Positions 15,408-24,551 of a stretch of DNA of 64,000 nucleotides are shown one piece after another; the stretch's first letter is position 1, and every line of letters starts with the position of its first letter. Source of the DNA: Streptomyces aidingensis (lineage in GTDB: Bacteria > Actinomycetota > Actinomycetes > Streptomycetales > Streptomycetaceae); NCBI RefSeq assembly GCF_900112355.1, contig NZ_FOLM01000002.1, positions 186,001 through 250,000 on the forward strand, given 5' to 3'. The translations under genes and the position numbers were made by a program. Below the pieces are notes generated by a model. It did no database searches, was not told the origin of the DNA, and was given only the letters and a program-made list of their open reading frames with translations.

Positions 15408-18011
15408 TCAGTCCGGGACCAACGCGCCGAGCAGGCCGCCCGGGGGCCGGTCGACGACGCAGTGCAGCGCCAGCAGCACCCCGGCCGCGCCGGTGGCGAG
15501 GTCCGCGGAGAACCGCAGCAGCCGGGTGCCGGGAATCAGCAGGGTGCCGTCCCGGTGCACGGCGTGCCAGGCGAGCCGGGCGGCCTGGGCGGTGACCTCC
15601 CGCTCGTCGCCGTCCAGGGCGCGGAGCACGGCGGCCAGCCCGGCACGGCCCTGCATCAGCCCGGGTTCGCGGACCGTGGCGAGGCCGCAGGCGAGGCGGG
15701 TCCCGGCCAGGAACGCGGACAGCCCGGGGTCGTCGCCCGTCTCGGCCAGACACTCCCGGGCGACCAGGGCGATGCCGCCGCTGCCCTCGCCGACGTAGGG
15801 CAGATGGCGGTAGCCGTCCCGCTGGACATAGGCGGCGCCGTCCTCCCGGGTGACGCATCCGGCCAGGTCCCGGGCGATCAGCCGCCGGGCCGCGCGCAGC
15901 CGGTCCCGCTCGCCGGTGAGCCGGTACAGCCGGAGGTTCAGCAGCGCGGCCCCGGCCGCGCCGTGCAGCAGGCCCACCGGGACGTCGCCGGCCGGAGCCG
16001 CGGCTGCCAGGGCCTCGGCGGTCAGGGCCTCGGCGGTCAGGGCTTCGGCGGTGCGGGCCGCGTCGTCGTACAGTTCGGTGTCGCCGGTGAGGCGGGCGAA
16101 CCGCAGCAGGGTGAGGGCGGCCCCGGCGGTGCCGCCGGCCAGGCCGGCGCCGCGCGGCGGGGGTGCCTGGCGGGCGCGGTGCAGGAGTTCCAGTGCCTCC
16201 GCCCGGCGGCCGAGGTCGTACAGCACCGAGGCGGTGCCGTACGGCCCGCCGAGCAGTCCGCCCCCGGCGGCCGGGTCGGCGCGGCCGGCCGCGGCGGCGA
16301 GCCAGTCGGCGTATTCGGGTGGCACGTCCTCCCCCGACCGGTGCAGGGCGAGCAGCACACCGGCGGCTCCATGGGCGAGGGTGTGGCCGCCCTGGGCGAA
16401 CACCTCGGGCGCGCCGGGGAAAAGGCGGTCGTCCCGCTCGGGGGTGGCGGCGGCGTGCAGCCCGGCGGTCAGCAGGCGGCGGACGGCGGGCCAGTCGGGG
16501 CGGGCGGGCGGGTCCCCGGCGTCCAGCCACCCTGGGTCCGCGGCGGGGATGCCGAACAGCCGGCGGACGGTCCGCTCGTCCCCGTCCCGGTCCCCTTCTC
16601 CGTCCCCCGCGGCCCGCGCGCCGGGCCGGGCCGGCCCGCCACCGCCGGGGAAGCGGGCGCGGGCCAGGCGTTCCAGAGTGGCCCGCTTCCCCGGGTGCAG
16701 TTCGGTGAGTTCGGCCATCGGCAGCAGCAGCATCAGCCGCAGCGCCTCCAGTTGGTGGTGGTCGGCGGCGGCGCCGGTGACGCCGCGCGGCACGGTGAAT
16801 CCGGCCGCGGCGGCCCGCGGCGCGGCGCTGTCGGAGACCTCGGCGGCGTACTCGAAATCGACCAGCACGACGGAACCGTCGGGGCGCAGGATGATGTTGC
16901 CCGGATGCAGATCGCCGAAGGCGAGGCCGCGTCCGTGCACCCGGTCCAGGGCCCGTCCGACGCGCTCCGTCACCTCCCGCACCCAGCCGCCGTACGCCGC
17001 CAGGTCCTGCTCGGTGCAGTCGCGCCGCACCAGCGGGGTGCGGGTGATGGCGGCGTGCAGCAGCGGCTCGCCCTCGATGTACTCCTCGACGAGGTAGTGG
17101 TGCTCCCACATGGTGCGCAGGCCCAGCACCGCGGGGACGCAGTCCAGCCCGTCGAGGCGGCGCAGCGCCTGGTACTCGCGGCGCAGCCGGGCGACCGCGT
17201 CGGCGCCGGTGCGGTCCAGGCCGCTGTGCGGGCGGGCCTCGCGCAGCACCACCCGGTGGCCGGTCCGCAGATGCTCGGCGAGGTAGATGCCCCCGGCGTT
17301 GGTGAAGTGCAGCGCCCGGACAATGCGGTAGGGCAGGCCGTCCACGGTGGCGGACTCCAGGGCCGCCAGGTGGGGGACCAGCACCTCCGGAGGGGTGATC
17401 CAGTCGGGGACGGTGAACACCGGTGCGCGGTCGTCGGGACGCGGCCGGCCGTCCGGGCCGAGGAGGGCGGGAACCGGGGCGCCGTCCGGGCCGGGGCAGT
17501 GCATGGCGCGGAAGGCGCCGTAGCGGACGTACACCGGTCCGTCGCCGATGCGCAGATCGGTGAGGATATAGGGGCCCGGCCGGCCGGCCAGGGCGGCGGA
17601 GAGTTCCTCGACCAGCTTGGCGAACTCCGCGTCGTCGGCCGGGTAGAGGGTGATGAACTTGCCGCTGTTCTGGCGCGGGGTGTGGGTGGCGTTCAGCACC
17701 CGCAGGGCCTGCGGGCTGCGCAGGAACTTGAACGGGGTGCGGCGGGCCAGACAGGCGGCGGCGACCGTGGCCAGGGTGTCCCCGGCCTGCTCCGGGACGG
17801 CGGAGACATGGATCTTCCAGCCCTGGCCCGGGACACGGGCGCCCTCCGGCTCCAGAGCGGTCCACAGCCCCCGGTCGGAGCGCCGCCAGCCGTCCGGCAC
17901 CGGGCCGCGGGCCGGCGGGTAGCGGTCCGCGCGGTCGTCCATCCGCCCGGGCACCTCGTAGTACAGCCGGTCGGCGAGACAGTACATCTGCGTCGTCTGC
18001 GGATCGGGCAT
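15408..18011 (-). CDS. Class III lanthionine synthetase (LanKC)
   Basis: 867 residues in three parts. The N-terminal lyase-like region (about 1-200) has GKFITLYP (117-124). A Ser/Thr kinase-like domain has GDLHPGNI (366-373) and DFE (385-387) in place of DFG. A LanC-like barrel (about 500-867) follows. The zinc ligands of LanC and class IV enzymes are absent: the WCHG position reads LMQG and the other ligand position LLHG. This points to class III rather than class IV. The enzyme phosphorylates and eliminates Ser/Thr in a precursor and adds Cys to form lanthionine or labionin. The ATG lies 4 bp after the MFS stop. The precursor gene is 19409-19600. A 15-bp tandem repeat encodes repeated AEALT residues. 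Confidence 0.9.
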   Translation of the reverse strand: MPDPQTTQMYCLADRLYYEVPGRMDDRADRYPPARGPVPDGWRRSDRGLWTALEPEGARVPGQGWKIHVSAVPEQAGDTLATVAAACLARRTPFKFLRSPQALRVLNATHTPRQNSGKFITLYPADDAEFAKLVEELSAALAGRPGPYILTDLRIGDGPVYVRYGAFRAMHCPGPDGAPVPALLGPDGRPRPDDRAPVFTVPDWITPPEVLVPHLAALESATVDGLPYRIVRALHFTNAGGIYLAEHLRTGHRVVLREARPHSGLDRTGADAVARLRREYQALRRLDGLDCVPAVLGLRTMWEHHYLVEEYIEGEPLLHAAITRTPLVRRDCTEQDLAAYGGWVREVTERVGRALDRVHGRGLAFGDLHPGNIILRPDGSVVLVDFEYAAEVSDSAAPRAAAAGFTVPRGVTGAAADHHQLEALRLMLLLPMAELTELHPGKRATLERLARARFPGGGGPARPGARAAGDGEGDRDGDERTVRRLFGIPAADPGWLDAGDPPARPDWPAVRRLLTAGLHAAATPERDDRLFPGAPEVFAQGGHTLAHGAAGVLLALHRSGEDVPPEYADWLAAAAGRADPAAGGGLLGGPYGTASVLYDLGRRAEALELLHRARQAPPPRGAGLAGGTAGAALTLLRFARLTGDTELYDDAARTAEALTAEALTAEALAAAAPAGDVPVGLLHGAAGAALLNLRLYRLTGERDRLRAARRLIARDLAGCVTREDGAAYVQRDGYRHLPYVGEGSGGIALVARECLAETGDDPGLSAFLAGTRLACGLATVREPGLMQGRAGLAAVLRALDGDEREVTAQAARLAWHAVHRDGTLLIPGTRLLRFSADLATGAAGVLLALHCVVDRPPGGLLGALVPD

Positions 18012-18015
18012 CGGG

Positions 18016-19320
18016 CTACTCCCTGTCGGATGCGGGCGCCGGCGCCGCCTCGGATCCGGCCCCGGGCGCCGCCCCGGGCGCGGGCCCGGGCGCGGGCCCC
18101 GGCGCACTGCCCACGGACGGGGCCCAGGTCATGACGGCGGCGCAGACCAGGAAGACGGACCCGAGTGCCGCGAACGCGCGGGCGGGACCGGCCGCGCCGA
18201 GCAGCAGCCCGCCGGTCAGCGGGCCGAGCGGGGTGGCCAGCGAGGAGACCAGACTCGCGCTGCTCTGCACCCGGCCGGTGAGGCGGTCGGGCGTGGCGAG
18301 CAGCACCAGGGTGAGGAACTTGATACTGGCGACGGCGGCCAGCGCGGTGCACAGGCCCACGGCCACGCCCATGAAGAGGGTCTGCTGCCACAGCGCCAGG
18401 GCGCCGGCCAGCCCGGCGCAGGCCCAGCAGGTGGCGGCGAGCGGCAGCCGGGACCAGCCGTCCACATCGACCCGGGGCGCGATGAGCGCGCCGGCGAGCG
18501 AGCCGCAGGCGCTCAGCGCCACCACCGTGCCCGCGCCCAGCCCGGAGGCGCCGCCGCGCGAGCCCAGGGCGAGGGCGGCGAACATCAGGCCGCCGAAGGC
18601 GGCGTTCATGCCGAAGCCGAAGGTGAGCAGGGTGGTCCGCAGGAACGGACTGCGCCACAGGAAGCCGATGCCCGCGGTGAGTTCCCCGCGGGAGAGCGGC
18701 CGGGCGCCGCCGCGGGCCGGGCGGGAGCGGGTACGCAGCATGGCCAGGCACAGCACGGCCACGGCCAGGCCGGCGGACTCGGCCAGGAACGGCAGGGCGG
18801 GGTGAACGCCGAAGAGCACGCCGCCGAGCAGCGGCCCGGCGATCCGGGCGACGGCGGCGCGGGCCTGGAAGCGGGACGCGGCGGCGCCCAGGAGTTCGCG
18901 CGGCACCACGGCCCGCAGCATGCCCGAGGCGGCCGGGCCGCACAGGGTGGTGAGCACCGCGCCGGCCGCGGTGACCAGCAGGATGAGCACCAGCGGCGCG
19001 GCCCCGAGCAGGACCGCGGCGCCCAGTCCGCCGGCCAGTACCGCGCAGGCGCCCTGGGTCAGCATCATGAGCCGCCGGCGCTCGGCGCTGTCCGCCACTG
19101 CGCCCGCGGGCAGCATGCTGACCAGCATGGCGACGCCGGACACGGTGCCGACCGTGCCGGCCGCGGCGGGCGAGCCGGTGGCGCGCAGCACCAGCAGCGG
19201 CAGCGCGAGCGCGGAGAGCTGCGCGCTGAGGCCGGCGAGCAGGCCGCCGGCGTAGAGCAGACGGAAATCCCGGAGGGAACGGAGTCTGGGTGCCGTCATG
19301 ACCGTTGCCTTCTCTGCCAT
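18016..19320 (-). CDS. MFS exporter in the lanthipeptide operon
   Basis: 434 residues with about 12 hydrophobic segments. It resembles the MFS-3/TetA-type multidrug efflux subfamily, with a loop rich in Arg after helix 2 (ADSAERRRLMM). The Ala/Pro-rich C-terminus is disordered. The ATG at 19320 lies 88 bp after the lanthipeptide precursor stop, and the synthetase follows after 4 bp, so it is probably the exporter or self-resistance pump. Class III clusters more often carry ABC exporters, so an MFS here is slightly unusual. Confidence 0.88.
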   Translation of the reverse strand: MAEKATVMTAPRLRSLRDFRLLYAGGLLAGLSAQLSALALPLLVLRATGSPAAAGTVGTVSGVAMLVSMLPAGAVADSAERRRLMMLTQGACAVLAGGLGAAVLLGAAPLVLILLVTAAGAVLTTLCGPAASGMLRAVVPRELLGAAASRFQARAAVARIAGPLLGGVLFGVHPALPFLAESAGLAVAVLCLAMLRTRSRPARGGARPLSRGELTAGIGFLWRSPFLRTTLLTFGFGMNAAFGGLMFAALALGSRGGASGLGAGTVVALSACGSLAGALIAPRVDVDGWSRLPLAATCWACAGLAGALALWQQTLFMGVAVGLCTALAAVASIKFLTLVLLATPDRLTGRVQSSASLVSSLATPLGPLTGGLLLGAAGPARAFAALGSVFLVCAAVMTWAPSVGSAPGPAPGPAPGAAPGAGSEAAPAPASDRE

Positions 19321-19408
19321 GGCCCTTCCCGTGGTGTCGCGGCGGCCGGCACCCGTCTCCGGGTGCCGGCCGGCCCGGCCGACGGTCCCCGCCGGTCCTC
19401 GGCAGCGG

Positions 19409-19600
19409 TCAGTTCTCGACGACGCTCAGCACGCTGATGCAGTTGCCGCCGCCCTCGCCGGGCGCGGCGACGCCGGACGTGCCCTGCTGCTCCAGGATCT
19501 TCTTGACGGCGTGCGCGACGACCTCGGTGACCTCCTCGATGGAGGGGCTCTCCGGGGCGTCGGCGTTGTCCGGGGTCTCGGGCATCTCGTTCTCGGCCAT
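19409..19600 (-). CDS. Lanthipeptide precursor
   Basis: 63 residues. An acidic, helical leader (about 1-40) has the segment KKILEQQ, which resembles the class III leader motif ILELQ. The C-terminal core region has T41, S42, one Cys (C54), S56 and S59. The single Cys lies before the S56-x-x-S59 pair, the reverse of the Ser-x2-Ser-xn-Cys order that yields labionin. It is followed in the same direction by the MFS and LanKC genes. A ribosome site lies close to the ATG at 19600. The exact leader/core boundary is not known. Confidence 0.82.
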   Translation of the reverse strand: MAENEMPETPDNADAPESPSIEEVTEVVAHAVKKILEQQGTSGVAAPGEGGGNCISVLSVVEN

Positions 19601-19759
19601 GTCCTGTGTCCTTTCGAGAAGGGACGGAAGAGGCGAAGGGGGGCACTGCCCTGCCGTTGCCGGGAATTCCTTCCGGTTTTCCCCGCAAGAACAAGGTAGG
19701 CGGGGGCGGTTGGCGTACGGGAAAGCTCCGGTATGGAAATGGTTCGGCCGGTGTTCCGG

Positions 19760-20407
19760 TCAGGAGCCGGGAGAATCCAGCAGTTCCCGGAGGGCGTTGA
19801 CGAGTTCCAGGCCGCGGGCGCGGCCGGCCGGGTCCAGGACGGCGGCGGTATGTGCCCGGACGGCCGCGTGCTCGTACCTCTCGCGCTGTTCGCGCCGGTC
19901 GGTCACCACATACAGGGCGGCGGCGGCCTGCCGGGCGAAGAGAGCCAGCAGGTCCAGCTCGGAGAGGCTGGAGCGGGACTGCTCGACGGGGTCCAGCACC
20001 TCCAGCACGCCGAGAACCCGGTCGCCGTGCGCCAGCGGCGCGGCCATCAGGGCGTCCGGCACGTATCCGGTGGACTCGGCCACATCACGGGCGAACATGC
20101 CCTGATGGCGCAGGTCGTCGGCGATCATCGGCTCCCCGGAGACCAGCACCCAGCCGGCCAGGCCGCGGTCCGCGGGGAAGCGGGAGCCCACCAGGAAGTC
20201 CTCCCCCTGTCCGGACACCGCCTGGAAGACCAGCTCGCCGGCCGCTTCGTCGTGCAGCAGGACCGAGCCGGCCCGGGCCCCGAAGATGGCGCGGGCCGTG
20301 TCCACCACGGACTGGAGCAGGGCGGACTCCGCGTCCCCGCCCTCGGCACCGGAGGGCTGCCGGAAGGGGTCCGGCGGCCGGGTCAGGCCGTTCGACTGAC
20401 TCATCAT
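19760..20407 (-). CDS. GAF domain protein
   Basis: 215 residues, mostly one GAF domain (about 25-175): ILFGARAGSVLLHDE-like strand, PADRGLAGWVLVSGEPM, then PLAHGDRVLGVLEVLDP. No output domain is visible. GAF domains bind cyclic nucleotides or other small ligands, and the next upstream gene but one encodes a nucleotide cyclase, so a cyclic-nucleotide sensor is plausible. The ATG at 20407 overlaps the subtilisin stop (ATGA). A 159-bp gap without a gene then precedes the lanthipeptide precursor. Confidence 0.85.
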   Translation of the reverse strand: MMSQSNGLTRPPDPFRQPSGAEGGDAESALLQSVVDTARAIFGARAGSVLLHDEAAGELVFQAVSGQGEDFLVGSRFPADRGLAGWVLVSGEPMIADDLRHQGMFARDVAESTGYVPDALMAAPLAHGDRVLGVLEVLDPVEQSRSSLSELDLLALFARQAAAALYVVTDRREQRERYEHAAVRAHTAAVLDPAGRARGLELVNALRELLDSPGS

Positions 20408-21303
20408 TCACCTCTGTCTGCGTCACCGACTGATGTACCGACTGATTCGCCGACGGGTTCTCCGGCGGGTTCTCCGGCTGCCGCGGCGGCGGTGCGGACA
20501 TTCGCCGCCGCGAGATAGAGCGCGTTCTTCACCTGGAAAGGGGTCAGGCCGGGGTGACTGCCGAGCAGCCGGGCGCACAGCCCGCTGATGAACGGGGTGG
20601 CAAAACTGTTTCCGGTGGTGCGGATGCAGGTTCCGTTCAGCCAGGCCACATAGACGTTCTGGCCGGGCGCGAAGAATTCCACCGGCGGATCGGGGTTGTA
20701 GAGGAAAAGGCCGGGATCGTCCTCCCGGTGGCTGCCGACCGAAATTACCGAGGAGAACCGCCAGGGGTAGCTCTCCACCGGGGAGTTGTGCGCCGAGGCG
20801 ACCAGCGTGACCCGGTCGAAGTACGCCTGGTCGGCCAGCGAGCGCAGCGCCTCCAGAAACTGCCGGCGGGTGGTGGACAGGCTGAGGTTCACCACCGGGA
20901 AGCCCTGCTCCACCGCCCATCGCAGGCCGGTGAGCAGCGCGGCCCCGGTGCCGGTGAAGCCCTTGCCCAGCACCCGCACGCTGTACAGCTCGCACTCGGG
21001 CGCCACCCGCCGGATGAGTCCGGCGCAGGCGGTGCCGTGGCCGCAGGCGTCCCCGCCGTCGGTCTCCCGGACGGTCAGCTCGCCGGTCCCGTCCCGCACC
21101 ACCTCGTATGCGCCCTGGATACGGCCGATGGAGCGGTGGCCGTCCTCGACACCGGTGTCCACCACGCAGACCCGCACCCCGGCGCCGTGCGACCAGGCCC
21201 AGGGGTCCGGCACCACCTCATGGCTGCCGCCGTCCCCCGGGGCGAGCCGGTCGGGCGGGCGGTCACCGAGGCTCCAGGTGAGCCGGGCCGTGGCGCTGCT
21301 CAT
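20404..21303 (-). CDS. S8 family serine peptidase (subtilisin-like), no signal peptide
   Basis: 299 residues with a complete catalytic triad: Asp in VCVVDTGVED, His in CGHGTACAGL and Ser in TTGNSFATPFISG. There is no secretion signal or pro-domain, so it acts inside the cell. That fits a leader peptidase for a RiPP, either the 97-residue peptide or the lanthipeptide precursor. The C-terminus has a short Gly-Glu-Pro/Ser-Val repeat. It overlaps both neighbours by ATGA, showing tight coupling with the cyclase and GAF genes. Confidence 0.88.
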   Translation of the reverse strand: MSSATARLTWSLGDRPPDRLAPGDGGSHEVVPDPWAWSHGAGVRVCVVDTGVEDGHRSIGRIQGAYEVVRDGTGELTVRETDGGDACGHGTACAGLIRRVAPECELYSVRVLGKGFTGTGAALLTGLRWAVEQGFPVVNLSLSTTRRQFLEALRSLADQAYFDRVTLVASAHNSPVESYPWRFSSVISVGSHREDDPGLFLYNPDPPVEFFAPGQNVYVAWLNGTCIRTTGNSFATPFISGLCARLLGSHPGLTPFQVKNALYLAAANVRTAAAAAGEPAGEPVGESVGTSVGDADRGE

Positions 21304-24300
21304 GACATCACCTCCGGGGGCGGGTCGGGGAATGCCGCGGCCCGGGCCTGTCCGGGCCGGTGCCCCTTGGCGGCGAAGTGCCGCCGGGCGGCGGCAGCGG
21401 CGTCGGCGGCCTGCCGGGGGCGGTCCAGGGCGTGCAGGGTGCGGGCCAGATCGAGGGCGGCCGTGCCGCGCACCACGGGGGAATCGGTGCTCTCCGCGGC
21501 TTCGGCCGCGCGGCCGGCCAGTTCGAGGGCGCGGCCGGTCCGCCCGGCCAGGGCGTGGGCGCGGGCCCGCAGCCCGTCGGCGTCCGCGGACTCGGCCGGG
21601 GGCAGACCGGCCTCGCGTGGGTCGGGCAGGTCCAGGGCCGCGGAGCCGTCGGCGTCCTCCAGCAGCGTGCGGGCACGCAGCCGTTCGATGGCGGCCGGGG
21701 TTCCGGTGTCGCCGAGTTCCCGGCAGGCGCGGCCGGCGGCGTCCAGCAGCGCCGGCACCTGGCCGGTGCGGCCCGCCAGCGACTCGATCTCGGCGGCGAA
21801 CAGCGGGACGAAGACAGCGGCTTCGGCGTAGCCGAGGCCCCGGGCCAGTTTCTCCGCCTCGGCCAGCCGCTCGCGGGCCTCGGTCCAGCGTTCCTGGAGC
21901 GCGAGAAGAACGGCGAGCGGACAGCCGAGCACGGCCCGTACGGTGGGCCGCCCGGTGCCGTGTCCGTCCAGCAGCTCCCGGCAGCGGGCCACCGCCTCGG
22001 GCACGGGGGTGGGGCCGCGCCACAGCGAGATGCCCACCGCGCCCAGCGCCATGGCGCGTTCCGGTTCGGCGTCGGCGCGGGCGGCGTGGGTCAGCGCCCG
22101 GTGCAGCAGGGACTCGGCCTCGGCGTGACGTCCCCGGCGCTGCCGCTCCTGGGCGGTGCGGACGCAGGCGCGGGCGATGCCCTGATCGTCGCCGGCCGCC
22201 GTGAACAGCGGCAGGGCGCGGCGGGCGGCGTCCGCGGCCGATCCGTGCCGGGGGTCGAGGGCGGCCAGGGCCAGTTCGGCGTGGGCCGCGCCGAGTCCGT
22301 CACCGGCCGCCCGGGCGGTGCGGAGCGCCTCGGTGAGCAGGGCGCGGCCCTCCTCGGCGGCCCCGGCGGCGGCCCGGACCTCGCCGAGGCGGCGGGCCGC
22401 CTCGGCGGCGAACGGGTCGGCCGGGACGCACAGCTCCCGGGCCCGGGCCAGCAGGTCCGCGGCCCAGGGCAGGTCGGACCTGGCCTGGGCGGCGGCCCCC
22501 GCCCGCAGCAGGGTCCGGGCGGCGCGGTCCCGCAGGTCCCGGCCGGCCGGGTCGGTGCCGCCCGGCCCGCCGAGCTGGGTGCGGTAGTGGTGGGCGCGGG
22601 CCAGATGCGGGCCCACGGCCGCGTCGGGGGCGCCCTGGGCGGACAGCACCTCGGCGGCCTTCAGGTGGCGGCGCGCCCGCACGGCCTTGGCCATGCCGTC
22701 GTAGGCGGCTTCCTGGACCAGTCCGCTGCCGAAGCGGAGCCCGGGGTCGGCGGTCAGGGTGCGGCGGACGGGCTCCAGCATCCGGCGTCTGACCAGCCGG
22801 CGCAGCAGCCCCGCACAGTCCGCCGCGGGGTCGGCCGCTGCGGGTTCCGTCTCGGTTACGGCCAGGGCGGCCAGCTCGGTGCGGCCGAACTCGCGGCCCA
22901 GCACCGCGGCCAGCTGGAGCAGGGTGCGCTCCTCCGGGTCGAGGGCGTCGATGCGGGCCCCGAGCAGTCCCTGCAGGGTGGGCGGCAGGCCCGTGGCGGC
23001 CGGGGCCCGGCCGGCGGGCGCGCCGGCGGACATGGCCAGCAGATGTTCCAGCAGATGTTCCAGATGGAGCGGATTGCCCTCGGCCCGCTCCAGCGCGTCC
23101 GCCAGCACCTGATCCGGGGCCCGGGCGGGAGCGGCGGCGGCCCGGCGCGCATGGGCGGTGACCTCGGCCGGGCCGTCGGCCGGGCCTCCCGTCATGGCGG
23201 CGGCCAGGGCGGCGGCCTCGTGCCGGGCCAGGCCGCCGAGGGTCAGGGAGAGCGACCGGAGCCGGCCGCTGCCCCAGCCCGGGTGGCGTTCCAGCAGCTC
23301 CGGCCGGGCGGCGCAGACCACGGCGACGGCCGCGTCGTCGAGTTCGTCCAGCAGCCGGCCGGTCATCTCCAGCAGTTCGGCGGTGGCCCAGTGCACGTCG
23401 TCCAGGACCAGCACCAGCGGCCGGTGCCGGGCCAGCACGGACAGCAGGACGTGCAGCGCCAGACAGGTGTCGTCCGGGGACGGACTGGGGGTGCCGTCCG
23501 CCAGCAGGCCCCGGCGCAGCAGGGTCCGGGCGGCGTCGGCCTCGGCGCGCTCGCCGCCGGTGAGCGCGGCGAACGGGCCGGGCCCGGCCCCGGCCAGGGC
23601 CTGGCCGACGGCGTCGGCGAGCGGTGCCAGACTGCCGTGCTCGCCGTAGGGGCGGCAGCGGCCCGCGCCGTGCACGGCCGCGGCGGCGCCGGCCCGGCCC
23701 CCCAGCCATTCGCGCAGCAGCCGGGTCTTGCCGGCGCCGGCCTCGCCGTAGACGGTGACGAGGTGCGAGCGCGGCTCGGCGGCCAGCCGGTCCAGCAGCA
23801 GCCCGAGCTGCGCCAGTTCCGGCTCCCGGCCGACGAAGGGGGTGTCGAAGCGGCGGGTCCGTTCCGGGTCGTCCGCGTGCAGATCCAGCAGCCGGCGGGC
23901 CGGTACCGGGTCGCGCTTGCCGCGCAGGGCCAGCTCGCCGACGTCCTCGGTCACGGCGGCGGGCCCGGCCGCCAGCGCGGTGGCGGGACCGATCAGGATC
24001 TCGCCGGCGGCGGCCTGCTGCTCCAGCCGGGCGGCGACATTGACCACCTCGCCGGTGACCAGGGCCTGGCGGGCGGCCGGGTCGGTGCCGGCCACCACCT
24101 CCCCGGTGTTGACCCCGATCCGCACCCCGAGCCGGACCCCGTAGTCCCGGCCGAGGCCGGTGTTGAGGGTTTCCAGGCCGGCCACCATGTCCAGGGCGGC
24201 GGCCAGAGCCCGGCGGGCGTCGTCCTCGTGCCGGACGGGCACGCCGAAGACCGCCATCACGGCGTCCCCGATGTACTTCTCCACGGTGCCGCCATGCGCC

Positions 24301-24551
24301 TCGATGCGGTCCCGCATCAGGGTGAAGTACCGCAGGGTGACGGCGCGCAGGGCCTCGGGGTCGAGCCGCCCGGCCAGGGCGGTGGAGCCCACCAGGTCGC
24401 AGAAGACGACGGTGACGACGCGGCGTTCCTCCGGGGCCCCGCCTCCGGGCGGCGCGGCGCAGGGGGTGCCGCAGCGCGGGCAGAACGCGGCTTGGGCGGG
24501 CGGTGGTTCGGCGCACGAGGGGCACGGGGCCGGCCGGGACGGCGGAGACAT
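21300..24551 (-). CDS. Nucleotide cyclase / AAA ATPase / TPR signalling protein
   Basis: 1083 residues. A zinc ribbon at the N-terminus (CPSC ... CPRC) precedes a class III adenylate/guanylate cyclase domain (about 45-225) with both metal Asp residues (FCDLVGST and GDAVMAVFG). A STAND/AAA-type ATPase follows (Walker A GEAGAGKT at about 270, Walker B VLDDVHW at about 390), then a long TPR-like helical region. Such proteins usually combine cAMP production with ligand-regulated ATPase switching. Starts one base inside the stop of the 97-residue peptide gene. The GAF protein downstream could read the product. Substrate (ATP or GTP) not determined. Confidence 0.88.
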   Translation of the reverse strand: MSPPSRPAPCPSCAEPPPAQAAFCPRCGTPCAAPPGGGAPEERRVVTVVFCDLVGSTALAGRLDPEALRAVTLRYFTLMRDRIEAHGGTVEKYIGDAVMAVFGVPVRHEDDARRALAAALDMVAGLETLNTGLGRDYGVRLGVRIGVNTGEVVAGTDPAARQALVTGEVVNVAARLEQQAAAGEILIGPATALAAGPAAVTEDVGELALRGKRDPVPARRLLDLHADDPERTRRFDTPFVGREPELAQLGLLLDRLAAEPRSHLVTVYGEAGAGKTRLLREWLGGRAGAAAAVHGAGRCRPYGEHGSLAPLADAVGQALAGAGPGPFAALTGGERAEADAARTLLRRGLLADGTPSPSPDDTCLALHVLLSVLARHRPLVLVLDDVHWATAELLEMTGRLLDELDDAAVAVVCAARPELLERHPGWGSGRLRSLSLTLGGLARHEAAALAAAMTGGPADGPAEVTAHARRAAAAPARAPDQVLADALERAEGNPLHLEHLLEHLLAMSAGAPAGRAPAATGLPPTLQGLLGARIDALDPEERTLLQLAAVLGREFGRTELAALAVTETEPAAADPAADCAGLLRRLVRRRMLEPVRRTLTADPGLRFGSGLVQEAAYDGMAKAVRARRHLKAAEVLSAQGAPDAAVGPHLARAHHYRTQLGGPGGTDPAGRDLRDRAARTLLRAGAAAQARSDLPWAADLLARARELCVPADPFAAEAARRLGEVRAAAGAAEEGRALLTEALRTARAAGDGLGAAHAELALAALDPRHGSAADAARRALPLFTAAGDDQGIARACVRTAQERQRRGRHAEAESLLHRALTHAARADAEPERAMALGAVGISLWRGPTPVPEAVARCRELLDGHGTGRPTVRAVLGCPLAVLLALQERWTEARERLAEAEKLARGLGYAEAAVFVPLFAAEIESLAGRTGQVPALLDAAGRACRELGDTGTPAAIERLRARTLLEDADGSAALDLPDPREAGLPPAESADADGLRARAHALAGRTGRALELAGRAAEAAESTDSPVVRGTAALDLARTLHALDRPRQAADAAAAARRHFAAKGHRPGQARAAAFPDPPPEVMS

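Noticed and set aside
15408..18011. Class IV (LanL) assignment for the lanthionine synthetase
   Set aside because: The cyclase domain lacks the Cys/Cys-His zinc ligands; positions read LMQG and LLHG, which fits class III.
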